DNA of 13,389 nucleotides, taken from the NCBI GenBank assembly GCA_964389005.1, contig CAYMCV010000065.1, forward strand, positions 1 to 13,389, read 5' to 3'. The position numbers and the translations under genes are program-made. The notes under the pieces are model-generated. The model searched no databases and had not been told where the DNA came from. It was given only the letters and a program-made list of their open reading frames with translations. This document shows positions 7,497 to 13,389 of the stretch, in pieces. Source of the DNA: CAYMCV01 sp964389005 (GTDB lineage Bacteria; Bacillota; Clostridia; Lachnospirales; Lachnospiraceae). Within the stretch, counting starts at the first letter, position 1. Each line of letters begins with the position of its first letter.

Positions 7497-8701
7497 TATA
7501 CCACGGATTCCTGTGCCTGTACCATAAGTTCTTTTGCATAAAAATTCTGAATTGCCTGTGCATACAGAAGTTCGCAGTCCTTTGCAACATAGATTTCTTT
7601 ATATGATTCTGCTGTACGCCGCGCACCCATTGACAGTGATTGATACAGTTGACTGTCGTCCAAAACCTCTTGTGCTTTTTGTGCCCATGTTTCAACGTTT
7701 TCCGCGGTTCTGTATCCATTATAACCGTTTATGACCACATCATCAACACCATTTGCCGAAACGGCAATGACCGGATTTCCGGCAGCCATTGCTTCGAGCA
7801 AAACAATGCCTTGTGTTTCCGATTTTGAAGAAAAAAGAAACAAATCTCCGGCGTTTTGATAGTTTTTGATTTCCTGATTCGCGACATTACCGATGAATTC
7901 AACACAATCGTTCAAGCCCAATTTCTCCGCATATTCTGTAAGATGTTTACGCTCCGGACCATCTCCGATGAACAATGTATAAAAAGTTTTTCCGGTTTTG
8001 CCCAATTGTTTCTTTAAGGTCGCAAGACCTTTTAACTGAAAATCAATGTTCTTCTCTTCCGCCAGTCTCTGTACCGAAATCAAGAGATAATCTCTTTCAC
8101 CCAAGTATTTTTCTCTGATTTCCTGCACTTTGGCGTCTTCTTTCATGAATGAATCCTCAAGTAAGCCTGTCGGAATCACTCTTACGTCTGTAGATATATT
8201 TTTGTTTTTTAGATATTTCGCTATGAGCGGTGTCGGTGCAACCAACATATCGCATTGATTCGAAAATGATTCCAAGTAATGATTCAAAGTTGACTGTACC
8301 ATCCTGGTCTTTGTAATTCGATTCATTTTTAGGTAATGCAGATACTCTTCGTACATGGTGTGATAGGTAAAAACGACCGGAATGCCGAGTTTCTTACGTA
8401 AATGCAAAGCCACATTTCCCATCAACGCCGGATGATGAACATGAATAACATCAATTTTTAACGCTTTCATCTTTTGTTCAATTCTTGGATCAAATGGGTT
8501 CGGCAATACCGCACCTGCAATTGTTCCCGCAAACGTTGAGAATCGAATGACATATTCCTCTTCCTCTTGATTTTCATAAGTCGGTGCAAAAACATAGACT
8601 TCATTTCCTCGTTCCCGCAATGCATTTGCCAGTCTGTCTACAGAAATCGGTACACCGCCGATGAATGGTTTGTAGTTGTTTGTCAACATTGCAATTCTCA
8701 T
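7493..8701 (-). CDS. GT4-family glycosyltransferase, probably glucosyl-diacylglycerol synthase type
   Basis: 402-aa GT-B fold retaining glycosyltransferase of family GT4, cytoplasmic or peripheral to the membrane. The N-terminal block MRIAMLTNNYKPFIGGVPIS (1-20) carries the acceptor-side GG loop at 15-16, and HVHHPALMG (88-96) is typical. In the C-terminal domain, FIGDGPE (244-250) and the EX7E motif E295-TQGIVLL-E303 followed by AMAAGNPVIAV (304-314) bind the nucleotide sugar. The sequence style (GGVPISVDRLANALRERGNEVYVFAP) resembles Bacillota 1,2-diacylglycerol 3-glucosyltransferases, which make membrane glycolipids and lipoteichoic acid anchors. The exact acceptor is inferred. The frame stays open to 8857, but the ATG at 8701 is chosen: AGGAGGG lies 8 nt upstream and homology begins there. 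Its ATG overlaps the DedA stop as ATGA, so the two genes are translationally coupled. Confidence 0.88.
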   Translation of the reverse strand: MRIAMLTNNYKPFIGGVPISVDRLANALRERGNEVYVFAPTYENQEEEEYVIRFSTFAGTIAGAVLPNPFDPRIEQKMKALKIDVIHVHHPALMGNVALHLRKKLGIPVVFTYHTMYEEYLHYLKMNRITKTRMVQSTLNHYLESFSNQCDMLVAPTPLIAKYLKNKNISTDVRVIPTGLLEDSFMKEDAKVQEIREKYLGERDYLLISVQRLAEEKNIDFQLKGLATLKKQLGKTGKTFYTLFIGDGPERKHLTEYAEKLGLNDCVEFIGNVANQEIKNYQNAGDLFLFSSKSETQGIVLLEAMAAGNPVIAVSANGVDDVVINGYNGYRTAENVETWAQKAQEVLDDSQLYQSLSMGARRTAESYKEIYVAKDCELLYAQAIQNFYAKELMVQAQESVVY

Positions 8702-9210
8702 AAGGCAAGCCCTCCTATGACTGCGTCCCCAAAGAAGTATCCCGCTCCGACGAACACGAGATTCCAAATAATGATTCCGCTTGTGGAACTGGCAACATAC
8801 TTCACGAGATTCATGTGCACCATGCCGGCCGGTATCGAAATCAGCGTTCTGACGCAAGGAAGCAATTTGCTTAAAAATACACCGATTGCGCCTTTTTCGC
8901 CGAGATAAATCATTTTACTCTCGATTAAGTCTTTTTGTTTGGGCCATTTCTTGTAAAACCAATGGAAGAAACCATCACCGCCGAATCTCCCCAAATAGTA
9001 AAGAATCATGCTGCCGACAAGACCTGCCGCTGTGGTTAAAAGCATGACGGTTAAGAAACTGAGTTTTCCCTGCGCTGCCCAGATGCCGGCAAGCGGCATG
9101 ATGACACCCGCCGGAAAGCCCGGTAGATTCATATATTCCAACAAAACAATAACAAATATGGCAATGGGACCGAATTCGACAAAGAATTGTGTAATTGTTT
9201 GTACATCCAT
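8698..9210 (-). CDS. DedA-family (SNARE-associated/VTT domain) membrane protein
   Basis: 170-aa integral membrane protein of the DedA family. Some members move undecaprenyl phosphate or other phospholipids between leaflets and support envelope homeostasis. Visible signatures are LLEYMNLPGFPAGVIMPLAG near the N-terminus (E-x-x-x-x-P-x-x-P pattern), the GLVGSMILYYLGRFGG helix, the reentrant FLSKLLPCVRTLISIPAGMVHM block with the conserved Arg, and GIIIWN near the end. About four to five hydrophobic segments are present. Its length is at the short end of the usual 170-220 aa. An ATG at 9222 is also in frame, but GGAG 6 nt before the ATG at 9210 favours the latter. It is the first gene of a run with the glycosyltransferase (ATGA overlap) and the two-component genes, hinting at a shared role in membrane lipid or cell-wall precursor handling. 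Confidence 0.88.
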   Translation of the reverse strand: MDVQTITQFFVEFGPIAIFVIVLLEYMNLPGFPAGVIMPLAGIWAAQGKLSFLTVMLLTTAAGLVGSMILYYLGRFGGDGFFHWFYKKWPKQKDLIESKMIYLGEKGAIGVFLSKLLPCVRTLISIPAGMVHMNLVKYVASSTSGIIIWNLVFVGAGYFFGDAVIGGLAL

Positions 9211-9278
9211 GGTTTTCTCCATTCTGAAACCGTTGCGTTTCTAAGTATGATTGAAGCATGTTCTCTTGAAGTAATTTC

Positions 9279-9305
9279 ATCATACAAACCAATTCTAAAA
9301 ATCAA
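9279..9305 (-). promoter_or_regulatory. Weak candidate promoter for the DedA-led operon
   Basis: TTGATT (9305-9300) and TATGAT (9284-9279) are on the minus strand between the pepP terminator and the DedA start. The 15-nt spacer is short for sigma-A. A promoter is expected in this gap because a terminator precedes it, but which bases are used is unclear. Confidence 0.3.
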
Positions 9306-9332
9306 ATGCACAAAAAACAAAAGAATTTCTAA

Positions 9333-9359
9333 AGAAAAACGCCGACTATCTGTCGGCGT
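9333..9359 (-). terminator. Terminator of the aminopeptidase gene, overlapping its stop codon
   Basis: On the minus strand ACGCCGAC (9359-9352) and GTCGGCGT (9346-9339) form an 8-bp stem around the 5-nt loop AGATA, followed by TTTTTCTTT-like sequence. The loop contains most of the TAG stop codon (9348-9346), and the 5' half of the stem encodes residues near the C-terminus. This is a typical intrinsic terminator in all but its position. Confidence 0.88.
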
Positions 9360-11163
9360 CAAACGGTGCGGTTTGGTGTAATAACCATTCCGCTTCATTT
9401 TTAGTTAAATATGGTTTGATTTTGGTATAAACCTCTCTGTGATAAGTATTGAGTGCCTCCTTCTCTTCCTCGGTCATCCTCCGCCCATCCAAAGCGTTCA
9501 TATCAATCGGTACATAAGTCAACGGTTCGAATCGGTAGAACTTCCCGTATTCTGTCTCTTTCCATTCCTCGCAAAGAAGGATGTTCTCGATTCTGATTCC
9601 AAATGCACCTTCTGCATAATATCCGGGTTCATCGGAAACCATCATGCCTGCTTCTATCGCAACCTCCTGACGCGGTATGAATGATGCCGTGCGTATACTC
9701 TGCGGACCTTCGTGCACCGACAGCATGTAGCCGATGCCGTGTCCGGTTCCGCAGCGGTAATCCTCGCCTTTTTTCCATAAAAATTGCCTTGCAAGAATAT
9801 CCAAAGAGGTTCCTGTGGAACCGTATCGAAATATTGCGTTTTGTAATGCCAATACGCCTTTTACTACATCTGTAAAGTGTTCTTTCTCCGACTGGTTCAA
9901 GGCTCCGAGCGAAACGGTTCTCGTAACATCGGTTGTTCCGCCGTCATACTGCCCACCACTGTCAATCAGATAAAAACCCTTGTTCATCAGTGTGGCATCA
10001 TGTCCCGGTACAGCCTCATAATGCATCATTGCAGCATTGCTTCCGTAAGCACTGATTGTCGTAAATGAAATATCATTGGCTCCTGCCTCCATGCGAAGGT
10101 GATCCATTTTTTGTGCCGCTTCGCACTCGGTTATACTTCTTTCTTTCAGCGTGGTTTGTAACCAATACAGAAACTTGCATACGACCGCACTGTCACGTAA
10201 AAAAGTCTGTCGAATATGGCTGATTTCCGTTTTATTTTTAACTGCTTTCCATAATGCAATCACAGAATTTTGTCGTATCAATTCATTTCCGTCAGATAAA
10301 AGGCGGTATACAGAATATGGGATTTTATCGTTCCATAACAGAATGTGACTACACTTTGGAATTGCTTGCAGACAATCTTTGAAGCAATCGTAGTCGCATA
10401 TTGTAATCTCGTGTTCTCGCGCGTAAGAATGCAGTTCTGATGTCTGTGATTCGGTATGCAGGAACAACCGAACATCATTGGTCGTAATAATTGCATAAGA
10501 ATGTAGTACGGGATTGCACGGGATATCATTTCCCCGTATGTTGAATAGCCACATAATCTCATCCGGTGCCGTTAGAATAACAGTGTCCGCGTGCTGCTCT
10601 ATGAGATACTTACGAAGACGGTTCAATTTGTCCTCATATGATTCGCCGACAAGCGATGACGGAAGGATGCGTGCTGCGGAACTCTTTCTTGCGGGGCGGC
10701 ACTCTCCCCACAGTTGATAGATGAAATCGATGTCATCGATGAGTTGCAATTTTTTATTGCATTTTTTTGCTTGCATATTTAATGTATTCGCAAATGTATC
10801 GCTTTCCGCCATTCCGCAAAATGCAAAGACGATTGACTCCTTCGGGTCATTGCAAATGAATTCCGGTACTGTAAGAACACCTGTCTGCTGCATCTTCATC
10901 AATTCGATGCCGCTTCCGTGAAGTTCTTGCTCCGCTTGAATGAAGTATCTTCCGTCTGTCCAGAGATAGGCTTTTTCGCTCCCAATCAGCAAATTGCCGT
11001 TCGACCCCGTGAAACCGCTGAAGTATGTGCGGATTCTATCATGCTCCGATACATACTCGGAGCCGTGATGATCGGCATCTCTTAAATAACAGTAATCAAT
11101 GCCGCGTTCAAGCATTGCGTTTCTTACGGCTGTAATTCTTTCGCTGTGGATGTTCTCTTTCAT
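9346..11163 (-). CDS. Xaa-Pro aminopeptidase, M24B family (long, eukaryote-like form)
   Basis: 605-aa cytosolic metallopeptidase that releases an N-terminal residue next to proline. Two creatinase-like N-terminal domains (about 1-300) are followed by the pita-bread catalytic domain. The five metal ligands of family M24 are all visible: D401 in FYLIDSGGQYDGG, D412 in TTDVTRT, H475 in GTGHGIGY, E512 in SDEPGYY and E526 in GIRIENI. Substrate-site histidines occur in HYEAVPGHD (H381) and VHEGP (H484). The roughly 600-aa length and the C-terminal extra domain match the XPNPEP1-like branch rather than the shorter E. coli PepP (about 440 aa). The ATG at 11163 has GAGGA 7 nt upstream. It is a single-gene unit, with a TTGACA/TAATAT promoter 50-90 nt upstream and a terminator at its 3' end. 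Likely role: peptide use, freeing proline-containing dipeptides. The symbol pepP is used loosely in this family, so none is given. Confidence 0.94.
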   Translation of the reverse strand: MKENIHSERITAVRNAMLERGIDYCYLRDADHHGSEYVSEHDRIRTYFSGFTGSNGNLLIGSEKAYLWTDGRYFIQAEQELHGSGIELMKMQQTGVLTVPEFICNDPKESIVFAFCGMAESDTFANTLNMQAKKCNKKLQLIDDIDFIYQLWGECRPARKSSAARILPSSLVGESYEDKLNRLRKYLIEQHADTVILTAPDEIMWLFNIRGNDIPCNPVLHSYAIITTNDVRLFLHTESQTSELHSYAREHEITICDYDCFKDCLQAIPKCSHILLWNDKIPYSVYRLLSDGNELIRQNSVIALWKAVKNKTEISHIRQTFLRDSAVVCKFLYWLQTTLKERSITECEAAQKMDHLRMEAGANDISFTTISAYGSNAAMMHYEAVPGHDATLMNKGFYLIDSGGQYDGGTTDVTRTVSLGALNQSEKEHFTDVVKGVLALQNAIFRYGSTGTSLDILARQFLWKKGEDYRCGTGHGIGYMLSVHEGPQSIRTASFIPRQEVAIEAGMMVSDEPGYYAEGAFGIRIENILLCEEWKETEYGKFYRFEPLTYVPIDMNALDGRRMTEEEKEALNTYHREVYTKIKPYLTKNEAEWLLHQTAPFDADR

Positions 11164-11221
11164 GATTGCGTCCTCGATTCCGGCTAAATCCTAGCTTCAG
11201 CCATCCAAAATATTCGATTAC

Positions 11222-11250
11222 ATATTACATGTGATGTGTCTGTTTGTCAA
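11222..11250 (-). promoter_or_regulatory. Sigma-A promoter of the aminopeptidase gene
   Basis: A perfect TTGACA (11250-11245) and TAATAT (11227-11222), separated by 17 nt, lie on the minus strand. Transcription would start near 11215, giving a leader of about 50 nt. An imperfect dyad centred on ACATGT overlaps the spacer and -10, which could be an operator, but the symmetry is weak. Confidence 0.82.
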
Positions 11251-11342
11251 GAATTGCCCTGTATCGGCGGGTTTAAAAAGATCTGTGTTTTGCTGTCATT
11301 ACTGCGTGTGGACGTTTGTAGGCAGTTTTGGGCGAATAAAAT

Positions 11343-11364
11343 GGAACACTTGCCCCGTCCCCAT
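11343..11364. repeat. REP-like element remnant (tentative)
   Basis: The minus strand reads ATGGGGACGGGGCAAGTGTTCC, a string resembling the short GGGGACGG...TCC hairpin repeats (REP elements mobilised by TnpA_REP transposases) scattered in many Bacillota genomes. It can fold as AUGGGGAC / GUGUUCCAU with two G-U pairs and one bulge. Only one copy is in this window and no transposase is near, so the repeat nature is unproven. The rest of the 11164-11478 gap holds the aminopeptidase promoter, the terminator and the inverted repeat listed separately; I see no small gene in it. Confidence 0.3.
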
Positions 11365-11375
11365 GTAACAAAATG

Positions 11376-11401
11376 AAGAACCCGATTTGCATCGGGTTCT
11401 T
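11376..11401 (-). terminator. Terminator of the sugar ABC transporter operon
   Basis: An 11-bp perfect stem AAGAACCCGAT / ATCGGGTTCTT (11376-11386 with 11391-11401) has a 4-nt loop. On the minus strand it ends in TTCTTCATTTTG, a moderate U-rich run. On the plus strand a short T run also follows, but no plus-strand gene is present to use it. It lies about 80 nt after the permease stop codon. Confidence 0.78.
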
Positions 11402-11411
11402 TGGGAGTTAG

Positions 11412-11461
11412 CTCGGATTGTCCATCTCTTGTTTGGGGGGCAATGAATGAAACAATCCGAG
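11412..11461 (-). other. Inverted repeat with long loop between permease gene and terminator
   Basis: CTCGGATTGT (11412-11421) and ACAATCCGAG (11452-11461) form a 10-bp perfect stem around a 30-nt loop; on the minus strand the loop is pyrimidine-rich on its 5' side and contains six consecutive C. It starts about 18 nt after the permease stop codon and comes just before the terminator hairpin. It may protect the mRNA 3' end or bind a regulator. There is no U tract after it, so it is not itself a standard terminator. Confidence 0.6.
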
Positions 11462-11478
11462 AAGGAGAAAACGCATAG

Positions 11479-12660
11479 TTAGTTCTTTGCAAAAAGTTTG
11501 TATCCGCGCTTTGAAACAACATCGAAGATAACTGCGAGCAACAATACGCCGCCCTTTACGACTTTTTGCATGTTCTGGTCAACACCCATCAGTGACATAC
11601 CGAGGTTGATGACACCCATCAATACCGCACCGACAATAACACCCGGTACCGTTCCGATTCCGCCGTATGCAGACGCACCGCCGATAAAACAGGAACCGAT
11701 TGCATCCATCTCGTAGTTCTGACCGTAGGTCGGCTGTGCAGAGGTCATACGTGCAATGGTAATCATGCCTGCAAGTGCCGCTAAGAATCCCATGTTCAGA
11801 TATGCGAGGAAATATACACGGTCTGTATTGATACCGGATAATTTGGTTGCTTTTTCATTTCCGCCGACCGCATAGAAGTGACGACCGATGGTTGTATTTG
11901 AAGTGATATAGCCGTAAACAATGACAACGAGGATAACCCAGATCAGAACCGAGGGAATTCCTTTGTGTCTTGCAAGCTGAACGGAAAATGCAATCAAAAC
12001 CAAACTGATCAAACTCATTTTTATGATTTCAGGTACAAAATTACCGACCTCATAACCATTTTTCTTTTTGTCCATTCTGTTCTTCAACTGGAGCGCAACA
12101 TAGACGATTGCTGCGATAACGCCACCCAGCAAACAGGTTAAGTTAAAATTCGGTATTCCGAAGAAATCCGGAATATAGCAGTCGGCACCGCCGCCGAATA
12201 AGTTTACAAACGTCTTACACTCTTTGACTGAAACAGTCATACCATCCAAAACAACGTTACTTAAGCCACGGAATGCAAGCATTCCGGCAAGCGTTACGAT
12301 GAAGGGCGGAACACGTACATATGCAATCCAGAACCCCTGCAATGCACCGATTAACGTACCTACCACAACCATTACAATAATTGATATCCAAATATTAACT
12401 TTAAAATTCGCCATCAAAACCGCCCCGATTGCACCGACAAAGCAAACAACCGAGCCAACGGATAAGTCAATGTTACCTCCTGTCAGAATACACAGAAGCA
12501 TACCGGTTGCCAACACAAAAACGTATGCATTCTGCGAAATCAAACTGCTGACATTCATGGGAAGCAGAATGGTTCCCTGTGTCTGAATCGCAAAAAACAA
12601 GACTACCAAAACGAGAACGATAATCATTGTGTACTTTTTAACAAATTCTAGAATTTTCAT
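11479..12660 (-). CDS. Sugar ABC transporter permease (RbsC/XylH/GguB type)
   Basis: 393-aa membrane subunit of a CUT2-class monosaccharide ABC importer, partner of the ATPase encoded just upstream. Diagnostic parts are GGNIDLSVGS (61-70), the AYVRVPPFIVTLAGMLAFRGL block (113-133), the cytoplasmic coupling loop VGGNEKATKLSGIN (265-278) that contacts the ATPase, and FIGGASAYGGIGTVPG (325-340). The length equals E. coli XylH (393 aa) and the GguB/MmsB multiple-monosaccharide group, and exceeds RbsC/MglC (about 320-340 aa). The extra length comes from a charged loop and added helices around residues 165-235. About ten or more hydrophobic segments are visible. The ATG at 12660 has AAAGGAG upstream, lying inside the ATPase gene, and the two genes overlap by 23 nt. 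The sugar cannot be assigned from sequence; xylose, galactose or arabinose are typical for the group. Confidence 0.92.
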   Translation of the reverse strand: MKILEFVKKYTMIIVLVLVVLFFAIQTQGTILLPMNVSSLISQNAYVFVLATGMLLCILTGGNIDLSVGSVVCFVGAIGAVLMANFKVNIWISIIVMVVVGTLIGALQGFWIAYVRVPPFIVTLAGMLAFRGLSNVVLDGMTVSVKECKTFVNLFGGGADCYIPDFFGIPNFNLTCLLGGVIAAIVYVALQLKNRMDKKKNGYEVGNFVPEIIKMSLISLVLIAFSVQLARHKGIPSVLIWVILVVIVYGYITSNTTIGRHFYAVGGNEKATKLSGINTDRVYFLAYLNMGFLAALAGMITIARMTSAQPTYGQNYEMDAIGSCFIGGASAYGGIGTVPGVIVGAVLMGVINLGMSLMGVDQNMQKVVKGGVLLLAVIFDVVSKRGYKLFAKN

Positions 12661-13389
12661 GCTCTTCTCCTTTTCTTCCGGATTGTAAAATATAGGACAT
12701 AATCAATTCCTGTGTTGCTTCTTCACCTGATAATTCTCCGACAATGCTGCCTTCATTCATAACGTAGATTCTGTCACACATACCGAGAATCTCCGGCAAC
12801 TCCGATGAAATCATGATGACTGATTTGCCTTCCGCAACCAATTGATTGATAATACAATAAATTTCATATTTTGCACCGACATCAATACCTCTGGTCGGTT
12901 CATCAAGAATCAGTACGTCGGGATTTGCAAACATCCATTTTGCGAGCAGTACTTTTTGCTGATTACCGCCGCTTAAGTTCCCGACATTCTGCTCAACGGT
13001 GGGACATTTTGTCTTTAATTTATCTTTGTATTCCACCGCAACTTGGTATTCCTTATCTTTATCAATGATATTGTGTTTACTGATATCTTTCAGATTGGAA
13101 AGAGTCGTATTCACTCTGATCGGATTGCTCAATATCAGTCCGTTTCCTTTTCTGTCTTCGGTTACATATGCCAGTTTGTGCTTAATTGCATCTTCAACCG
13201 AATGCATATGGATTTCTCTGCCATCCATATAAACATGACCACTAATGTTCGCACCGTAACTTTTACCAAAAATACTCATCGCAAATTCGGTTCTTCCGGC
13301 ACCCATCAAACCTGAGATGCCGAGAACTTCTCCTTTGCGAACGTTCATACTGATTTTATTAACGACTTTTCTTTCGGAATATAGAGGAT
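12638..13389 (-). CDS. Sugar ABC transporter ATP-binding protein, C-terminal part (partial at window edge)
   Basis: The 3' portion of a CUT2-type sugar ATPase (RbsA/XylG/GguA/MmsA style, normally about 500 aa with two ABC domains). The reading frame stays open through the window edge (LYSERKVVNKISMNVRKGEVLG), so the start lies outside; the ATG at 13348 is internal. The visible part is the second ABC domain. It has the degenerate Walker A GLMGAGRTE usual for this half, the YVTEDRKGNGL region, signature LSGGNQQKV, Walker B VLILDEPTRGIDVGAK, and an H-loop position occupied by SSELPEIL, also usual in this subfamily. It energises import through the downstream permease, whose gene overlaps its end. 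The binding protein gene would be expected further right, outside the window. Confidence 0.93.
   Translation of the reverse strand, partial: PLYSERKVVNKISMNVRKGEVLGISGLMGAGRTEFAMSIFGKSYGANISGHVYMDGREIHMHSVEDAIKHKLAYVTEDRKGNGLILSNPIRVNTTLSNLKDISKHNIIDKDKEYQVAVEYKDKLKTKCPTVEQNVGNLSGGNQQKVLLAKWMFANPDVLILDEPTRGIDVGAKYEIYCIINQLVAEGKSVIMISSELPEILGMCDRIYVMNEGSIVGELSGEEATQELIMSYILQSGRKGEEHENSRIC

Noticed and set aside
8702..8857. N-terminal extension of the glycosyltransferase frame to 8857
   Set aside because: It reads through the DedA gene in another frame, has charged non-family sequence, and a consensus Shine-Dalgarno marks the ATG at 8701.
11247..11522. Minus-strand open frame of 91 codons after the permease
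   Set aside because: Runs through the permease end in another frame and across the hairpins and promoter; no ribosome site and no family resemblance.
1..13389. CRISPR arrays, tRNA/rRNA genes, insertion sequences, phage or defence genes
   Set aside because: Scanning both strands showed no regularly spaced repeats, no tRNA-like cloverleaf with conserved arms, and no transposase, integrase or known defence domain.

Overview
This window looks like a piece of a low-to-mid GC Bacillota chromosome, most likely from a Clostridia/Lachnospirales-type anaerobe. The basis is the gene families (a SpoIID/LytB protein, a GT4 lipid-type glycosyltransferase, a two-gene sugar ABC cassette of the GguA/MmsA type), strong AGGAGG Shine-Dalgarno sites, canonical TTGACA/TATAAT promoters and compact hairpin-plus-U terminators. 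Assignment to a genus is not possible from the sequence alone. Every supported gene lies on the minus strand, so transcription runs from the right edge to the left edge. I see no tRNA, rRNA, CRISPR array, transposase or phage gene.

Layout in transcription order, right to left. (1) 13389-11479: the 3' part of a sugar ABC ATPase gene, cut by the window edge, overlaps a full-length RbsC/XylH-type permease gene. It is followed by an inverted repeat, a terminator and a small REP-like element. (2) 11250-9333: a monocistronic Xaa-Pro aminopeptidase with a near-consensus promoter and a terminator whose stem is built over its own stop codon. (3) 9210-4446: a tightly packed run of DedA-family membrane protein, GT4 glycosyltransferase, OmpR-type response regulator and a large multi-TM histidine kinase, with start/stop overlaps. 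(4) 4427-4151: no protein gene, but a very strong sigma-A promoter, a roughly 180-nt structured RNA with the architecture of 6S RNA (SsrS), and a strong terminator. (5) 4074-9: an operon of a SpoIID/LytB-domain protein, a YihY/BrkB-family membrane protein and a PutP-type sodium/proline symporter, closed by a hairpin.

The DedA, glycosyltransferase and two-component genes probably act together in envelope or membrane-lipid homeostasis. The SpoIID-like and YihY proteins also point to the cell envelope. The sugar transporter and the aminopeptidase fit uptake and use of carbohydrates and proline-containing peptides, and PutP would bring in the proline itself. The most notable non-coding item is the 6S-like RNA gene. 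It has its own promoter 18 nt after the kinase stop codon, with no terminator in between. I found no convincing wholly new system; the findings are mostly regulatory and RNA-level observations.
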